Made by a program: the position numbers and the translations under genes
IMG/VR virus record: IMGVR_UViG_3300017917_000546
Span: 1 to 61,990 of that record
DNA length: 61,990 nt
Direction: 5' to 3' (one strand)
From: a virus
Shown here: positions 15,720 through 23,981 of the stretch, in pieces
How the letters are laid out: each line of letters opens with the position of its first letter
Position numbering within the stretch: the stretch's first letter is position 1
Notes under the pieces: generated by a model
Told to the model about the DNA's origin: nothing
What the model saw: only the letters and a program-made list of their open reading frames with translations
Databases searched by the model: none

Positions 15720-17012
15720 TTATTCTCCATACTTTTCTACAAATTGTTCCATCTCAAAATCTTTCATTGTACGCAAATGATTAAAATTATATTCGACAAT
15801 ATCTTTAACATTGTTTGTAAAATCTATTTTCTTTTCTTCGGACCAATTTGCTACTTCTTCTACAATTTTTAAAACTGCTAACATTCTAATTTCATTGTCT
15901 TGAATTAGATCATAATCTTCATTCCAAAACTCTGAAAAAGTTTTAAATCCTAAATCCTTAACGTGACGTAAACTTCCGTATGACCCTATCATAATAAACG
16001 GTTGCTTAAAGGCGATAGGCTTAAACGTCTTTTCTGTAATATGAATAGGTTTATCAAAAAAGAATGTTTCGCTGACGATATTTATAAGTGAATTTTCATA
16101 GTAAGATTCGACAGCATCAACTGTGTTCTCCATAGGGTAGCTATTAAAATTCGTATTGTCTAATATTAACGGAAGATGAGAATTTGCCTGTTTAACATCA
16201 TCCTCTGTAAACTCCAATGCAGGATATTTTGTTATGGTATATTTCATATTATCTACGAATGTAGCACCCCTTTCTGGTTGGGTAGCCGACATACTGATAT
16301 AAAATTTATCTAACAAATTTTTCTTTGCCATCGCTGTATAAAAAACTAATCTGTGATCGCTGTATCTTCTATTAAAATTTAAAAATAATTTTTTTCTAGG
16401 TCCTACTTTATACGGAATATTTTTATACTTGTTAATGGCCAGTTCTAAGTCAGTTTTATCAATTCTAAACACAGGAAAATATTCAACATTGATTTCTGGT
16501 TGTAAATTATTTCGTTTACAAAAATCCTCATAAATTTCTTTTCCGTTGGCGCAGTTGCTAACATAGATAATTTGCGTTAATGGAAATCCTTTGCGCTTAA
16601 AATAGTTGGTCATTGCCATTAAAAAATTATCTGAAAAATATGACTCATATAAAACTGTAACCATTATATAAGCAGTCTTAGATTTAATTCTCCATTCAAC
16701 TTCTCTGTGCATCTGCGCATTAGATAAAAATCCATGACTATCACTAAAGATTCCCGGCACGTCTGAATAGTGCTTCATAGAAAAATTAAACTCGTAAATG
16801 AATGGACCTTTAGGTAATCTTCTAGGAGAGCAGAGATTCACATCAGAAAATCTTTCATAGAAATGCGGATATTGATAATGGGAATGATCGATATAAGATG
16901 ATGTTGGTTCCATTATTCCAGAAACAAAATCAGCCAACGAGGGCAGTCTATTATTTGTTAGAGGACCGCGAGGTCCAATCCATTCATAGGCTAAATTTAA
17001 TCTCTTACTCAT
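15720..17012 (-). CDS. 'EKTFKPI' family protein, putative glycosyltransferase
   Basis: The largest paralogue, 430 residues. Core: INIVSETFF, IHITEKTFKPIAFKQPFIMIG, then GFKTFSEFWNEDYD. The N-terminal half contains YAWIGPRGPLTN-like (YEWIGPRGPLTN) and LFLNFNRRYSDHRLVFY (start of the second domain). It overlaps the radical SAM gene by eight bases and the stop overlaps the ribosome binding site of the epimerase gene. An exact TATAAATA on this strand inside the gene (16079-16086) is probably fortuitous. Confidence 0.68.
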   Translation of the reverse strand: MSKRLNLAYEWIGPRGPLTNNRLPSLADFVSGIMEPTSSYIDHSHYQYPHFYERFSDVNLCSPRRLPKGPFIYEFNFSMKHYSDVPGIFSDSHGFLSNAQMHREVEWRIKSKTAYIMVTVLYESYFSDNFLMAMTNYFKRKGFPLTQIIYVSNCANGKEIYEDFCKRNNLQPEINVEYFPVFRIDKTDLELAINKYKNIPYKVGPRKKLFLNFNRRYSDHRLVFYTAMAKKNLLDKFYISMSATQPERGATFVDNMKYTITKYPALEFTEDDVKQANSHLPLILDNTNFNSYPMENTVDAVESYYENSLINIVSETFFFDKPIHITEKTFKPIAFKQPFIMIGSYGSLRHVKDLGFKTFSEFWNEDYDLIQDNEIRMLAVLKIVEEVANWSEEKKIDFTNNVKDIVEYNFNHLRTMKDFEMEQFVEKYGE

Positions 17013-18372
17013 CTTTGCAATTCCAATAAAAATGTTCTAGTTCTGGGAACGTTTTGGTGAAATCTGTGCCGCGTCTACGGTCGTATTCTGTAAACCAATT
17101 AAAGAAGTCTCTTTTGCCTTCTTTTAGCTTTTCTGGGGTATAGATACTAGTTTCCATGTATTTTACCACTCTTTCAAATTTTGCGTACTCTAAGTCATTG
17201 AATTTACTACGGTTTTTATCGTCTAAATTGGATTTTATGTAATTTAGATGGGAGTACATATAAGGTAAAAACTCGTCTTTAGGCAGTAAATTCATATCGT
17301 ACTGTAAAGGCTCTTTAAGGAACGGAGTATCAAAACGTACCCGCTGCCATTTGTTTTGATTGAATCCATTATACTTAACACGCCACTCTAAGATCTTTTC
17401 TAACAAACTTTGGAAGTTTGGCACAGTTAAGATGTTAAATGTGATCATGAAGGTGATGGGCAATTGGGTATTAGTTAGATATGTATCTAGGTTCTTTTCC
17501 CATACGTTAATATCTAGTCCAGTACGAATATATTCTGCTTGTGGACCCCAGGTATCCATGCTGGTAAAAATTTTAAAATCTTTTATTTTACCGCCATTGA
17601 CTAGATTGTTTACTTTTTCAACTAGCCGATCTATAAGCACAGGCTTAACACCAAAATTAGTGTTGATGTTTAGTTCTAGATTAGGTAAGGGATTTGTTTC
17701 AAGGTCTTCTAACAATCTCCATGTACTTTGTTGTAGTAGAGGTTCTCCGCCTGTAATGCGTAAAATAGTTAACGTCTCACGTACCTCTGGCCACCAACGC
17801 CACCATGCATCGACATAAGGATTGTTTTCTTCTTCGTAGATTTTAAACCAGTCAATGTCATTGCGATGGTTTTTAACCATATCATAGGGACCGTAATCTT
17901 TGATCTCTTTGTAGTATGCGCTACTGTGCTTAGGATGACAATATCCGCATTTAAAATTGCATTCGTTGCCAAAACTAACTTCAATGTACTGAGGATTTAT
18001 ATTTTGATCCCAGTCGCCATCCTTAATTTGTTGAAAACGTTCTGGTGTGTAGATAGTCGAGTTGCGTTCTTTACGATCACTAATGTAATCTTCACCCATT
18101 GCTTCAATATTCCAACAATAATTACAGCCGCTAGGCTTACCACCGTTGAGCATTTCTAAACGTTCATGTTTCTTTTGTTCTGTATTATGTAAAGCACTAG
18201 GATCAATGACGATTTCATCTAAGGGAATTTTATGAGGTGCAGGATGATAACAACTGTGCGTTTCGCCTGTACCTAAATAGATAGTTGTATGATGCCACTT
18301 AGCCAAACAGAATGTAGGACTAATCTCATTCATAATAGGAATAAATTTTTTAATCCGTACTATGTCATCCAT
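17005..18372 (-). CDS. Twitch-type radical SAM protein
   Basis: A 455-residue radical SAM enzyme. The SAM cluster motif CNFKCGYC gives C138, C142 and C145, and ITGGEPLL (about residues 206-213) binds SAM. An N-terminal region carries four more cysteines (C22, C41, C83, C86 in FCLAKW, HSCYHP and GCNYCW) that could hold an auxiliary 4Fe-4S cluster. I recognise the overall pattern as the phage 'twitch domain radical SAM' family of unknown substrate. G+C is visibly higher than in the downstream genes. It lies between a GT-A gene and an EKTFKPI gene, so sugar or peptide modification is plausible. Confidence 0.88.
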   Translation of the reverse strand: MDDIVRIKKFIPIMNEISPTFCLAKWHHTTIYLGTGETHSCYHPAPHKIPLDEIVIDPSALHNTEQKKHERLEMLNGGKPSGCNYCWNIEAMGEDYISDRKERNSTIYTPERFQQIKDGDWDQNINPQYIEVSFGNECNFKCGYCHPKHSSAYYKEIKDYGPYDMVKNHRNDIDWFKIYEEENNPYVDAWWRWWPEVRETLTILRITGGEPLLQQSTWRLLEDLETNPLPNLELNINTNFGVKPVLIDRLVEKVNNLVNGGKIKDFKIFTSMDTWGPQAEYIRTGLDINVWEKNLDTYLTNTQLPITFMITFNILTVPNFQSLLEKILEWRVKYNGFNQNKWQRVRFDTPFLKEPLQYDMNLLPKDEFLPYMYSHLNYIKSNLDDKNRSKFNDLEYAKFERVVKYMETSIYTPEKLKEGKRDFFNWFTEYDRRRGTDFTKTFPELEHFYWNCKDE

Positions 18373-19402
18373 TGAATTGTTCCTCTAGCCATGCAAAATC
18401 ATTAATCTTCTTAAGTGCTTCTAAATCTGTTTTATACTGTATGCCGTAGTCTCTACCTTTGATTGCACCGTCCTTGGCATAGTTATCAGTAGACTCCTCA
18501 CACCAAATACGCAGACGTTCTTGGGTTTCTTCATCTTGTTGACGATCAATAACACGACTGGCTAACTTAGCGCATTCTCTGAATGCAGACTTCCATGTGT
18601 TAAAAGGATCTGTGTTAAATCCGTTGACGTTGGAAACTTCTGGCATAGGTCTGAACCATTTACTAATGCTAGTAGTCATATCAGGTTTAGACAAATCCAT
18701 GTCAATAGTTAATTGCCTAGGTAAAAGTTTTACGCCACCATTGCCGTATTCTAATCCGTTAACGGGATTACGACTCTTCCAAACGTGTACTGTACTTTTA
18801 GCATTGAAATCATAATAAGGAATATGATGATTAAATGTAAATTCATCTAATACAATAGCATCAGCATCGACAACATAGAACATGTCCGTAGATGCTGATT
18901 TAGCTGCTTCTATATGAGCCTGATGTATTCCTTTTATGTTCTTAGTCCACCGCAGATTATTGCCATTTATTTTATTTGATAATTTAGAAAATCTTTCTTC
19001 GGCAAATGGTTCGTAGTAAGAAATAAATGCAATGTCAAATGGTCTAGGATCGCTGGCTACTATATCAATTTCTTTTTTATTTGTAAAGAATCTATAATCC
19101 CATTCACGTTGTAAAATACGTGCAGATTTAGGAAATATGCAAATACCATCATAATATTCTCCGTTTTTAAAAACGTGAATATATTTTTCATCCCACTTAG
19201 GTATTCTGTAGTCTAATGTAAAATCATCTCTAATATCTATATGGTCCCAAATTACCCAAAAGAAATTAGTAAACGATTTAGACTTAACTTCGTCAAATGT
19301 TTTTACGTTTTCAAGTTTTTGAGCATTAGGAAAACGATGCTTTAGATTATTCCAAGCATCGTTATTTGCCGCTCCTTTACTAACGTAAAAAATGTCATAC
19401 AT
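18365..19402 (-). CDS. GT-A-like glycosyltransferase (tandem paralogue 1)
   Basis: A 345-residue protein. The central domain has FDIAFISYYEP, GIHQAHIEAAKSA, FYVVDADAIV (DxD-type metal and nucleotide-sugar site), then NPVNGLEYGNGGVKLLPR. The same elements recur in order in the next upstream gene, so the two are tandem duplicates. Its N-terminal 120 residues form an extra domain absent from the shorter paralogue and possibly a degenerate copy of the same fold (FFWVIWDHIDI). Donor and acceptor unknown. Confidence 0.72.
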   Translation of the reverse strand: MYDIFYVSKGAANNDAWNNLKHRFPNAQKLENVKTFDEVKSKSFTNFFWVIWDHIDIRDDFTLDYRIPKWDEKYIHVFKNGEYYDGICIFPKSARILQREWDYRFFTNKKEIDIVASDPRPFDIAFISYYEPFAEERFSKLSNKINGNNLRWTKNIKGIHQAHIEAAKSASTDMFYVVDADAIVLDEFTFNHHIPYYDFNAKSTVHVWKSRNPVNGLEYGNGGVKLLPRQLTIDMDLSKPDMTTSISKWFRPMPEVSNVNGFNTDPFNTWKSAFRECAKLASRVIDRQQDEETQERLRIWCEESTDNYAKDGAIKGRDYGIQYKTDLEALKKINDFAWLEEQFNG

Positions 19403-20288
19403 TATCCGGCATCCGATAATAGGTAAGACCTAAATTAATTGTTTCGTCATATAGGTCTAAAGTAAATTTACTTTGTTGTGCATTTAAATAAGGCCAATCT
19501 AAACCTAACTGTTGTCTTAGTTTAACACCTAAGTCTTGTATGTCTTCTTCTACAAAAGTATGATTAACATTTTCATTGTAGATATTTCGTAAAATTTCAA
19601 AATCTCTTACATCAACATAATTCCAATCTGTGCAGTTAGTCATCCATGTTCCCATGCGAGCACCTAATATAGCATACTTCCCATTTTCTTCATGGCTTCC
19701 AACTGTTGACCACATACGCAGTCTATGAATATTATGCCACCAGATTCTTTCTTTAATTTCCTGTGGCGGGACTTTGACACCGTCAAGTAAGGTCATCTTA
19801 ACACCTTCACGAAAACCTGCTCGCCATGCTTGGAAAGGGCTACCTGTGATAACGCTTTCGCTGTAGACCCTTGGAAAATTGCGATACCCATCTTCCCAAC
19901 AAAAATCTACCTGTGCTCGATCACTTGTAGAATTTTCATGTGTCTGCATATTGAGGACAAAATCTTTCTTCCAAATTTTTAATCCGCCGTTGCCGTATCT
20001 CAATCCGTTAATGCTGTTGCGGCCACACCAACCGTAGACCTGTATCTTAGGATCTGACATGTCTAGTTCTAGATTAAAAAATGTAGGATCTACAATGTTG
20101 TCAGCATCAACAGTGATAAACCATTCTGTTTCACTTTGTTCTGCTGCGGCTTTGTGTGCGTGATCGCTGCCTTTAACTCCGTGAACACGTTTTGCCCAAG
20201 GAACTTTATTACACAGATCTGCATAATGCAGATCTGCATTAGGTTCATCGTAGCTTAGGAAGACTACATCAAATTCAATAACTTTCAT
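19395..20288 (-). CDS. GT-A-like glycosyltransferase (tandem paralogue 2)
   Basis: A 297-residue protein sharing with its downstream neighbour FDVVFLSYDEP, HAHKAAAEQS, WFITVDADNIVD (DxD-type), NSINGLRYGNGGLKIW and the C-terminal SPFQAWRAGFREGVK. This order of motifs fits a GT-A nucleotide-diphospho-sugar transferase that faces the cytoplasm; no membrane segment is seen. Overlaps of eight and four bases with neighbours. The target sugar cannot be read from the sequence. Confidence 0.74.
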   Translation of the reverse strand: MKVIEFDVVFLSYDEPNADLHYADLCNKVPWAKRVHGVKGSDHAHKAAAEQSETEWFITVDADNIVDPTFFNLELDMSDPKIQVYGWCGRNSINGLRYGNGGLKIWKKDFVLNMQTHENSTSDRAQVDFCWEDGYRNFPRVYSESVITGSPFQAWRAGFREGVKMTLLDGVKVPPQEIKERIWWHNIHRLRMWSTVGSHEENGKYAILGARMGTWMTNCTDWNYVDVRDFEILRNIYNENVNHTFVEEDIQDLGVKLRQQLGLDWPYLNAQQSKFTLDLYDETINLGLTYYRMPDNV

Positions 20289-20902
20289 TTATATTCTATA
20301 ACGTAATTTTTAAATAGGCGACGTGTATAAACACTAAATTTATCATACTCGATATCTTTAATTGTTTTAGTCTTACCTATTAGGTCATTTATTTTAACAC
20401 TAAACATCTTAAAGATCAAATTAGGATCGTTATAATCAGTTATTAAAAAGTTCATTTCGGTATCACCGTCCCAAACAAAATTCCGTTTTTTTACAACTTC
20501 TTTCTGTTTTTTAGTTCCACCGAATTCTTCTGATAATTGTACTTTTAGTGTTTTATTTTTTTTGGAATAAGTTAGATATACATCGGGTTTTTTGATATTT
20601 GAATATTCAATAGATATGATTCTATGTAATATATCATCTAGCTTATTAAGATTTTTAATTTCGGCTATTTCTAAAGTGCTTGAATTTGTATCAACTAAAC
20701 AATTATCAATTAAAATTCGAGCTTCAATAATAGATTCGGCAGTTTCATTGTCTATAGGAATCTGATATTTTTCATTTATAAAAGCATGAGATGGTCCTAC
20801 ACTGATAACTTTTCCTGATTCGGGATTATAGACAGCCACATAAGTTATCGGAGTTGGTTTATAATTAGCCCACCACTCATCAAAATCAATTACTTCTTCC
20901 AT
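20285..20902 (-). CDS. Hypothetical protein in glycan operon (205 aa)
   Basis: A 205-residue protein with no recognised motif. A consensus AGGAG precedes the ATG inside the upstream gene. The N-terminal half reads as a small beta-rich domain (TYVAVYNPESGKVISVGPS), followed by a helical region and then VYLTYSKKNKTLKVQL and another beta-rich end. Overlaps of 4 and 13 bases place it in the operon. Function unknown. Confidence 0.65.
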   Translation of the reverse strand: MEEVIDFDEWWANYKPTPITYVAVYNPESGKVISVGPSHAFINEKYQIPIDNETAESIIEARILIDNCLVDTNSSTLEIAEIKNLNKLDDILHRIISIEYSNIKKPDVYLTYSKKNKTLKVQLSEEFGGTKKQKEVVKKRNFVWDGDTEMNFLITDYNDPNLIFKMFSVKINDLIGKTKTIKDIEYDKFSVYTRRLFKNYVIEYK

Positions 20903-21729
20903 GCTATCTCCTCTAAGATGTTAATCATCTCGTCATTTATTTTGTCCTTTTCAACATAATGAACAATGTCAGTTTGTTGATAATTTCCTATTTTAAGCTG
21001 CCCTTTCCTGTTTAGATAAAATCCTACATGATCACTCCACGTATCAGCGGGCCAGGGCCAATTTTGTATCATTGGTTTCATATGCACTACCCTAGGAAAA
21101 TCTAAAGGATATGATATATCGTCGACGATATCTAAAATTTTAGATGCTAATGCAAATGCTTCATCTGTTCCAATAATTTTCGGTTTATGTTCACTTAAAA
21201 ATACATTAGAAAATTCTGTAGGATTTTTAATTATTTCTCTACCTAAATCAAAAAACTCTTTGACTACGTTGCTATCTTTCTTAAAGAAGGTCCACATAGA
21301 ATATAGATTAGGCAAATCATTTTTTACAAATGCCTTTCTATAATAATCACCAGCAACTATATCACCTCTATAGGTGTAAGATTTATTAGCCACATATAAT
21401 TCCGAATTCTCAACAAAATAATCTATCCAATGGCTATAATCTCTAAGAAACAGCATGTCTGCATCTAAACACACTGTATGTTCCCAAGGAGTCAACCGAT
21501 CCATCCACGAACGACCATCCCAGAATGTCTGCTCCGACCATTCAATGATTTGATCAAATACCCAAGGACTTTTTAATTTTTCTATTCTAGATTTATCATC
21601 AATAACTAGTGCTACCTTATCATATCCTTCTCGTTGTGTATTTTTTATACTCAGTGCAAGGCCGTAGGCTAATTTTAAATAATCTATTTTTTCGTGATTT
21701 GCTACAACTATTAGATAACCAAAATTCAT
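20890..21729 (-). CDS. GT-A-type glycosyltransferase-like protein
   Basis: A 279-residue protein. N-terminal FGYLIVVANHEKIDYLKLA and VALVIDD, then TVCLDADMLFLRD (DxD-type metal site), followed by SMWTFFKKDS and a C-terminal half with HMKPMIQNWPWP. This layout is that of GT8-like sugar transferases with a retaining mechanism, but the family is not certain. It resembles the next upstream gene in motif order (DxD, then a strand with xxTFFKK or TVMFTKN). Four-base overlap with that gene. Confidence 0.68.
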   Translation of the reverse strand: MNFGYLIVVANHEKIDYLKLAYGLALSIKNTQREGYDKVALVIDDKSRIEKLKSPWVFDQIIEWSEQTFWDGRSWMDRLTPWEHTVCLDADMLFLRDYSHWIDYFVENSELYVANKSYTYRGDIVAGDYYRKAFVKNDLPNLYSMWTFFKKDSNVVKEFFDLGREIIKNPTEFSNVFLSEHKPKIIGTDEAFALASKILDIVDDISYPLDFPRVVHMKPMIQNWPWPADTWSDHVGFYLNRKGQLKIGNYQQTDIVHYVEKDKINDEMINILEEIAWKK

Positions 21730-22586
21730 ATCATCTCCAATAGCTGATCTTTGTTTCTTATTATACTTTGTTTATTCATAACGTGAATGTCAATTTCAGA
21801 CACCACTGCTGCGCAATAATTATTATCTAGCTTATGATTAACCATAAATTTTAATCTAGAATTTTCGACCTCGTAAAGTACATCTTTATCTAATGATGTA
21901 AACACAGGAGGAAGACGCCCTAAGCTAGTTTCTTCAAATCCATCTAATATATGTTTGGCAATGCTAAACGCAATGTCGTTTCTATATTGTCTATTGTCAA
22001 ATCTAAATATATCTGCATAGTGCTTATAATTTTCTTTAACAAAGTTTACTGTATCGAAAAAAAGTTTTGAATTTTCGTTTTTAGTAAACATCACAGTTGT
22101 AGCCCAATATAATTTAACTCCGACTTCTGAAATGTATTTGTCGAGATATCCTAATCTTGTATTGTCATAGATATCATTGATAGATTCTCCAATCATAATA
22201 TCAGAATCTATATCCCAATACTTGTTTAAATGGTTTGTTAAAACTAGAAAATCGCTATCTATTAATAATGTTCTATCATAAGGAGTCAAATCCCATGCAC
22301 TGTCTCTATTAGAATTAACAAATGGTACGACATTATCGCGATCGCCATCAAACAACCTTCGTTGATTATTTGTTTCTGGTTTGTTTATGATTATAATGTT
22401 TTCGAATACTTTTGATGCTAGGTCTAGAACAGATGATTCTCTCATCCACTCCACTGTAGATGGATCTGTTACCAGAGAAGCTGGTACATTTAAATTTTTA
22501 CTTGCGAGGCCGCCAGAAATTACTGCCATTAGCGCATAGTCTACCGAACGACTGTTATGTGCGTAAATTAATATTCCACGTTTCAT
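21726..22586 (-). CDS. GT-A-type glycosyltransferase-like protein
   Basis: A 286-residue protein with GILIYAHNSRSVDYALMA at the N-terminus, RTLLIDSDFLVL (DxD-type) in the middle, then YWATTVMFTKNENSKLFF and DIAFSIAKHIL. The parts occur in the same order as in the neighbour at 20890, suggesting an old duplication. A cytoplasmic nucleotide-sugar transferase is likely. Overlaps of four bases at both ends. Confidence 0.66.
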   Translation of the reverse strand: MKRGILIYAHNSRSVDYALMAVISGGLASKNLNVPASLVTDPSTVEWMRESSVLDLASKVFENIIIINKPETNNQRRLFDGDRDNVVPFVNSNRDSAWDLTPYDRTLLIDSDFLVLTNHLNKYWDIDSDIMIGESINDIYDNTRLGYLDKYISEVGVKLYWATTVMFTKNENSKLFFDTVNFVKENYKHYADIFRFDNRQYRNDIAFSIAKHILDGFEETSLGRLPPVFTSLDKDVLYEVENSRLKFMVNHKLDNNYCAAVVSEIDIHVMNKQSIIRNKDQLLEMI

Positions 22587-22933
22587 TGTTCTAATAGTTT
22601 TTCTACAGATCTACTCTTTTTTAATTTTTGATGTTGTTCCAAATATTCATTTGTAACTTCAAAATATCTACTAAAAATTTCTTCTTTGAATGATTCTAGA
22701 TCTTCTATTAAAATAGGATTTTCGTTTTCGTCTAAAAGAACAACACCCTGCGTTCTGCCCTTTTCGCAGAGTAAATTTACAAAGGTTATTAAATTTCTGT
22801 CAATATGAAAAAGACCACCATTAAACCCGTAGGTTAATTTGGCCTGCATTTTTTCTTTAAGGATTTTTCTTTGGATTGAAAAAGTCTGCTTGTAGTTGGC
22901 AAAATCTAAAACTTTTTTTAGATGTTCTTCCAT
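22583..22933 (-). CDS. Conserved phage protein, first gene of the glycan operon
   Basis: A 116-residue protein with a strong AGGAG ribosome binding site, preceded by a possible late promoter box within a hairpin (22950-22977). The sequence has FSIQRKILKEKMQAKLTYGFNGGLFHI (here in two parts) and VVLLDENENPILIED, with a lysine-rich helical end. I recall similar small proteins in marine T4-like phages but no function. As first gene of the operon it may be a structural or regulatory protein rather than a sugar enzyme. Confidence 0.7.
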   Translation of the reverse strand: MEEHLKKVLDFANYKQTFSIQRKILKEKMQAKLTYGFNGGLFHIDRNLITFVNLLCEKGRTQGVVLLDENENPILIEDLESFKEEIFSRYFEVTNEYLEQHQKLKKSRSVEKLLEQ

Positions 22934-22949
22934 ATTTTTCTCCTGAATT

Positions 22950-22977
22950 AACTGCGCTGTTTATTTAGCGGTCAGTT
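22950..22977 (-). promoter_or_regulatory. Hairpin with CTAAATA box between structural and glycan genes
   Basis: An inverted repeat of AACTG+CGCT against AGCG+CAGTT (nine pairs, a two-base bulge, eight-base loop). On the minus strand it reads CTAAATAA across the stem edge and loop, close to the late promoter box (six of eight positions as GCTAAATA). It lies 18 bases past the stop of the structural gene and ~20 bases before the ribosome binding site of the next gene, so it may be a weak terminator, an RNA processing site or a late promoter. Confidence 0.4.
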
Positions 22978-22994
22978 ATTAGGCAGAAAAATTA

Positions 22995-23963
22995 TTAAGA
23001 GCCGGTTATGGAAGAAAGAGATACAGTGGGGTTAGTCACTGAGAAAGTTCCGGCAGGTACTGTAACTCCAGAGGCATAAAGTAAACCTATGGAAACTGTT
23101 AGTGTACCGTCGACGCCGTCATCTGGGGGGAAATCGGCAGCGGTTTTATTTTGAGTTGGCAAACCAGGAGCGATTCCAGGATCAGTATAGTTATCAACGA
23201 AATCCACTCTGAACTGAGCATATGCAGAATCGCCAGAACTGTTAGAGATAACATCAGCACATCTAGCAAGTATTCTATAGGTGTTCGAACCGTAAGGGCT
23301 CGATCCGCTTATACTGTACCATTGCTGATAGGTATTGTTTAATCTATACCAATTTTGAGCATCGTTAGGTGTTGTTCCTGTTCCTGGATTATTACCACCG
23401 AATGATTGAGTTCCGGCTGTGCTTAGTATAGAAGTCCAAGATGTATTTTGAGCATTATTTAAAGTACCGGTAGACTTACTAGCGGTAAATCTAATTTGTC
23501 CTCCGCTATTAAAAAAGAATCTTGCAGAGTTAGGATTTGACCAGTAAACATCTACTGTTGTGCTTACAAAACTGCTCCAAGCAGTTGTTCGTGAAACTGT
23601 TGCAGCCGTAGTTGTAGCAAATTGTCCGGCGCCTACAGTAAACTTATTAGCAATAATAGTATTAACTAAAGAATCGTGTGCATCAAACGGAGAATTTGTA
23701 GAATTGTATCGTACAGTATTCCCCTCAGACACAGTATAGGTAGTCGGTGCAGAACCATATATGTGTGTCCAAGCATTTATGATATCAAATCTTAAATTGC
23801 TCCACTCGTTGACTGTTACTTTATTTCCTTCGGCGACCGCTGTGCTTCTTATAGTTTGTCCCCAGCCGTTCGTGCCGGCACCTAGGCCTAAAATAGGCGT
23901 CAATTTATTTCGGATTCCGTTATAGTCTGCTTGGCTGATTATACTGTTAACTGCTGCTGGCAT
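22995..23963 (-). CDS. Virion structural protein, tail-fibre-linked (paralogue 1)
   Basis: A 322-residue serine/threonine/glycine-rich beta protein with two consecutive stop codons. It shares with the next gene an N-terminal helix plus GLGAGTNGWGQ, the central SARFFFNSGGQIRFT and the C-terminal VDGTLTVSIGLLYASG. The RFFFNSGG motif is familiar from proteins near tail-fibre genes of marine T4-like phages. A tail-tip or adhesin role fits the position after the fibres. A weak late-like box (ATTAAATA on this strand, 23971-23978) is just upstream. Exact role unproven. Confidence 0.72.
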   Translation of the reverse strand: MPAAVNSIISQADYNGIRNKLTPILGLGAGTNGWGQTIRSTAVAEGNKVTVNEWSNLRFDIINAWTHIYGSAPTTYTVSEGNTVRYNSTNSPFDAHDSLVNTIIANKFTVGAGQFATTTAATVSRTTAWSSFVSTTVDVYWSNPNSARFFFNSGGQIRFTASKSTGTLNNAQNTSWTSILSTAGTQSFGGNNPGTGTTPNDAQNWYRLNNTYQQWYSISGSSPYGSNTYRILARCADVISNSSGDSAYAQFRVDFVDNYTDPGIAPGLPTQNKTAADFPPDDGVDGTLTVSIGLLYASGVTVPAGTFSVTNPTVSLSSITGS

Positions 23964-23981
23964 AGTGAGTTATTTAATAAA

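Noticed and set aside
16079-16086. Exact TATAAATA on the minus strand
   Set aside because: It lies in the middle of a coding region 360 bases before the next gene, and such octamers are expected by chance in this AT-rich DNA.
17360-17818. 152-codon plus-strand open frame opposite the radical SAM gene
   Set aside because: It lies fully antisense to a gene with clear motifs, has no recognisable sequence and breaks the operon's strand pattern.
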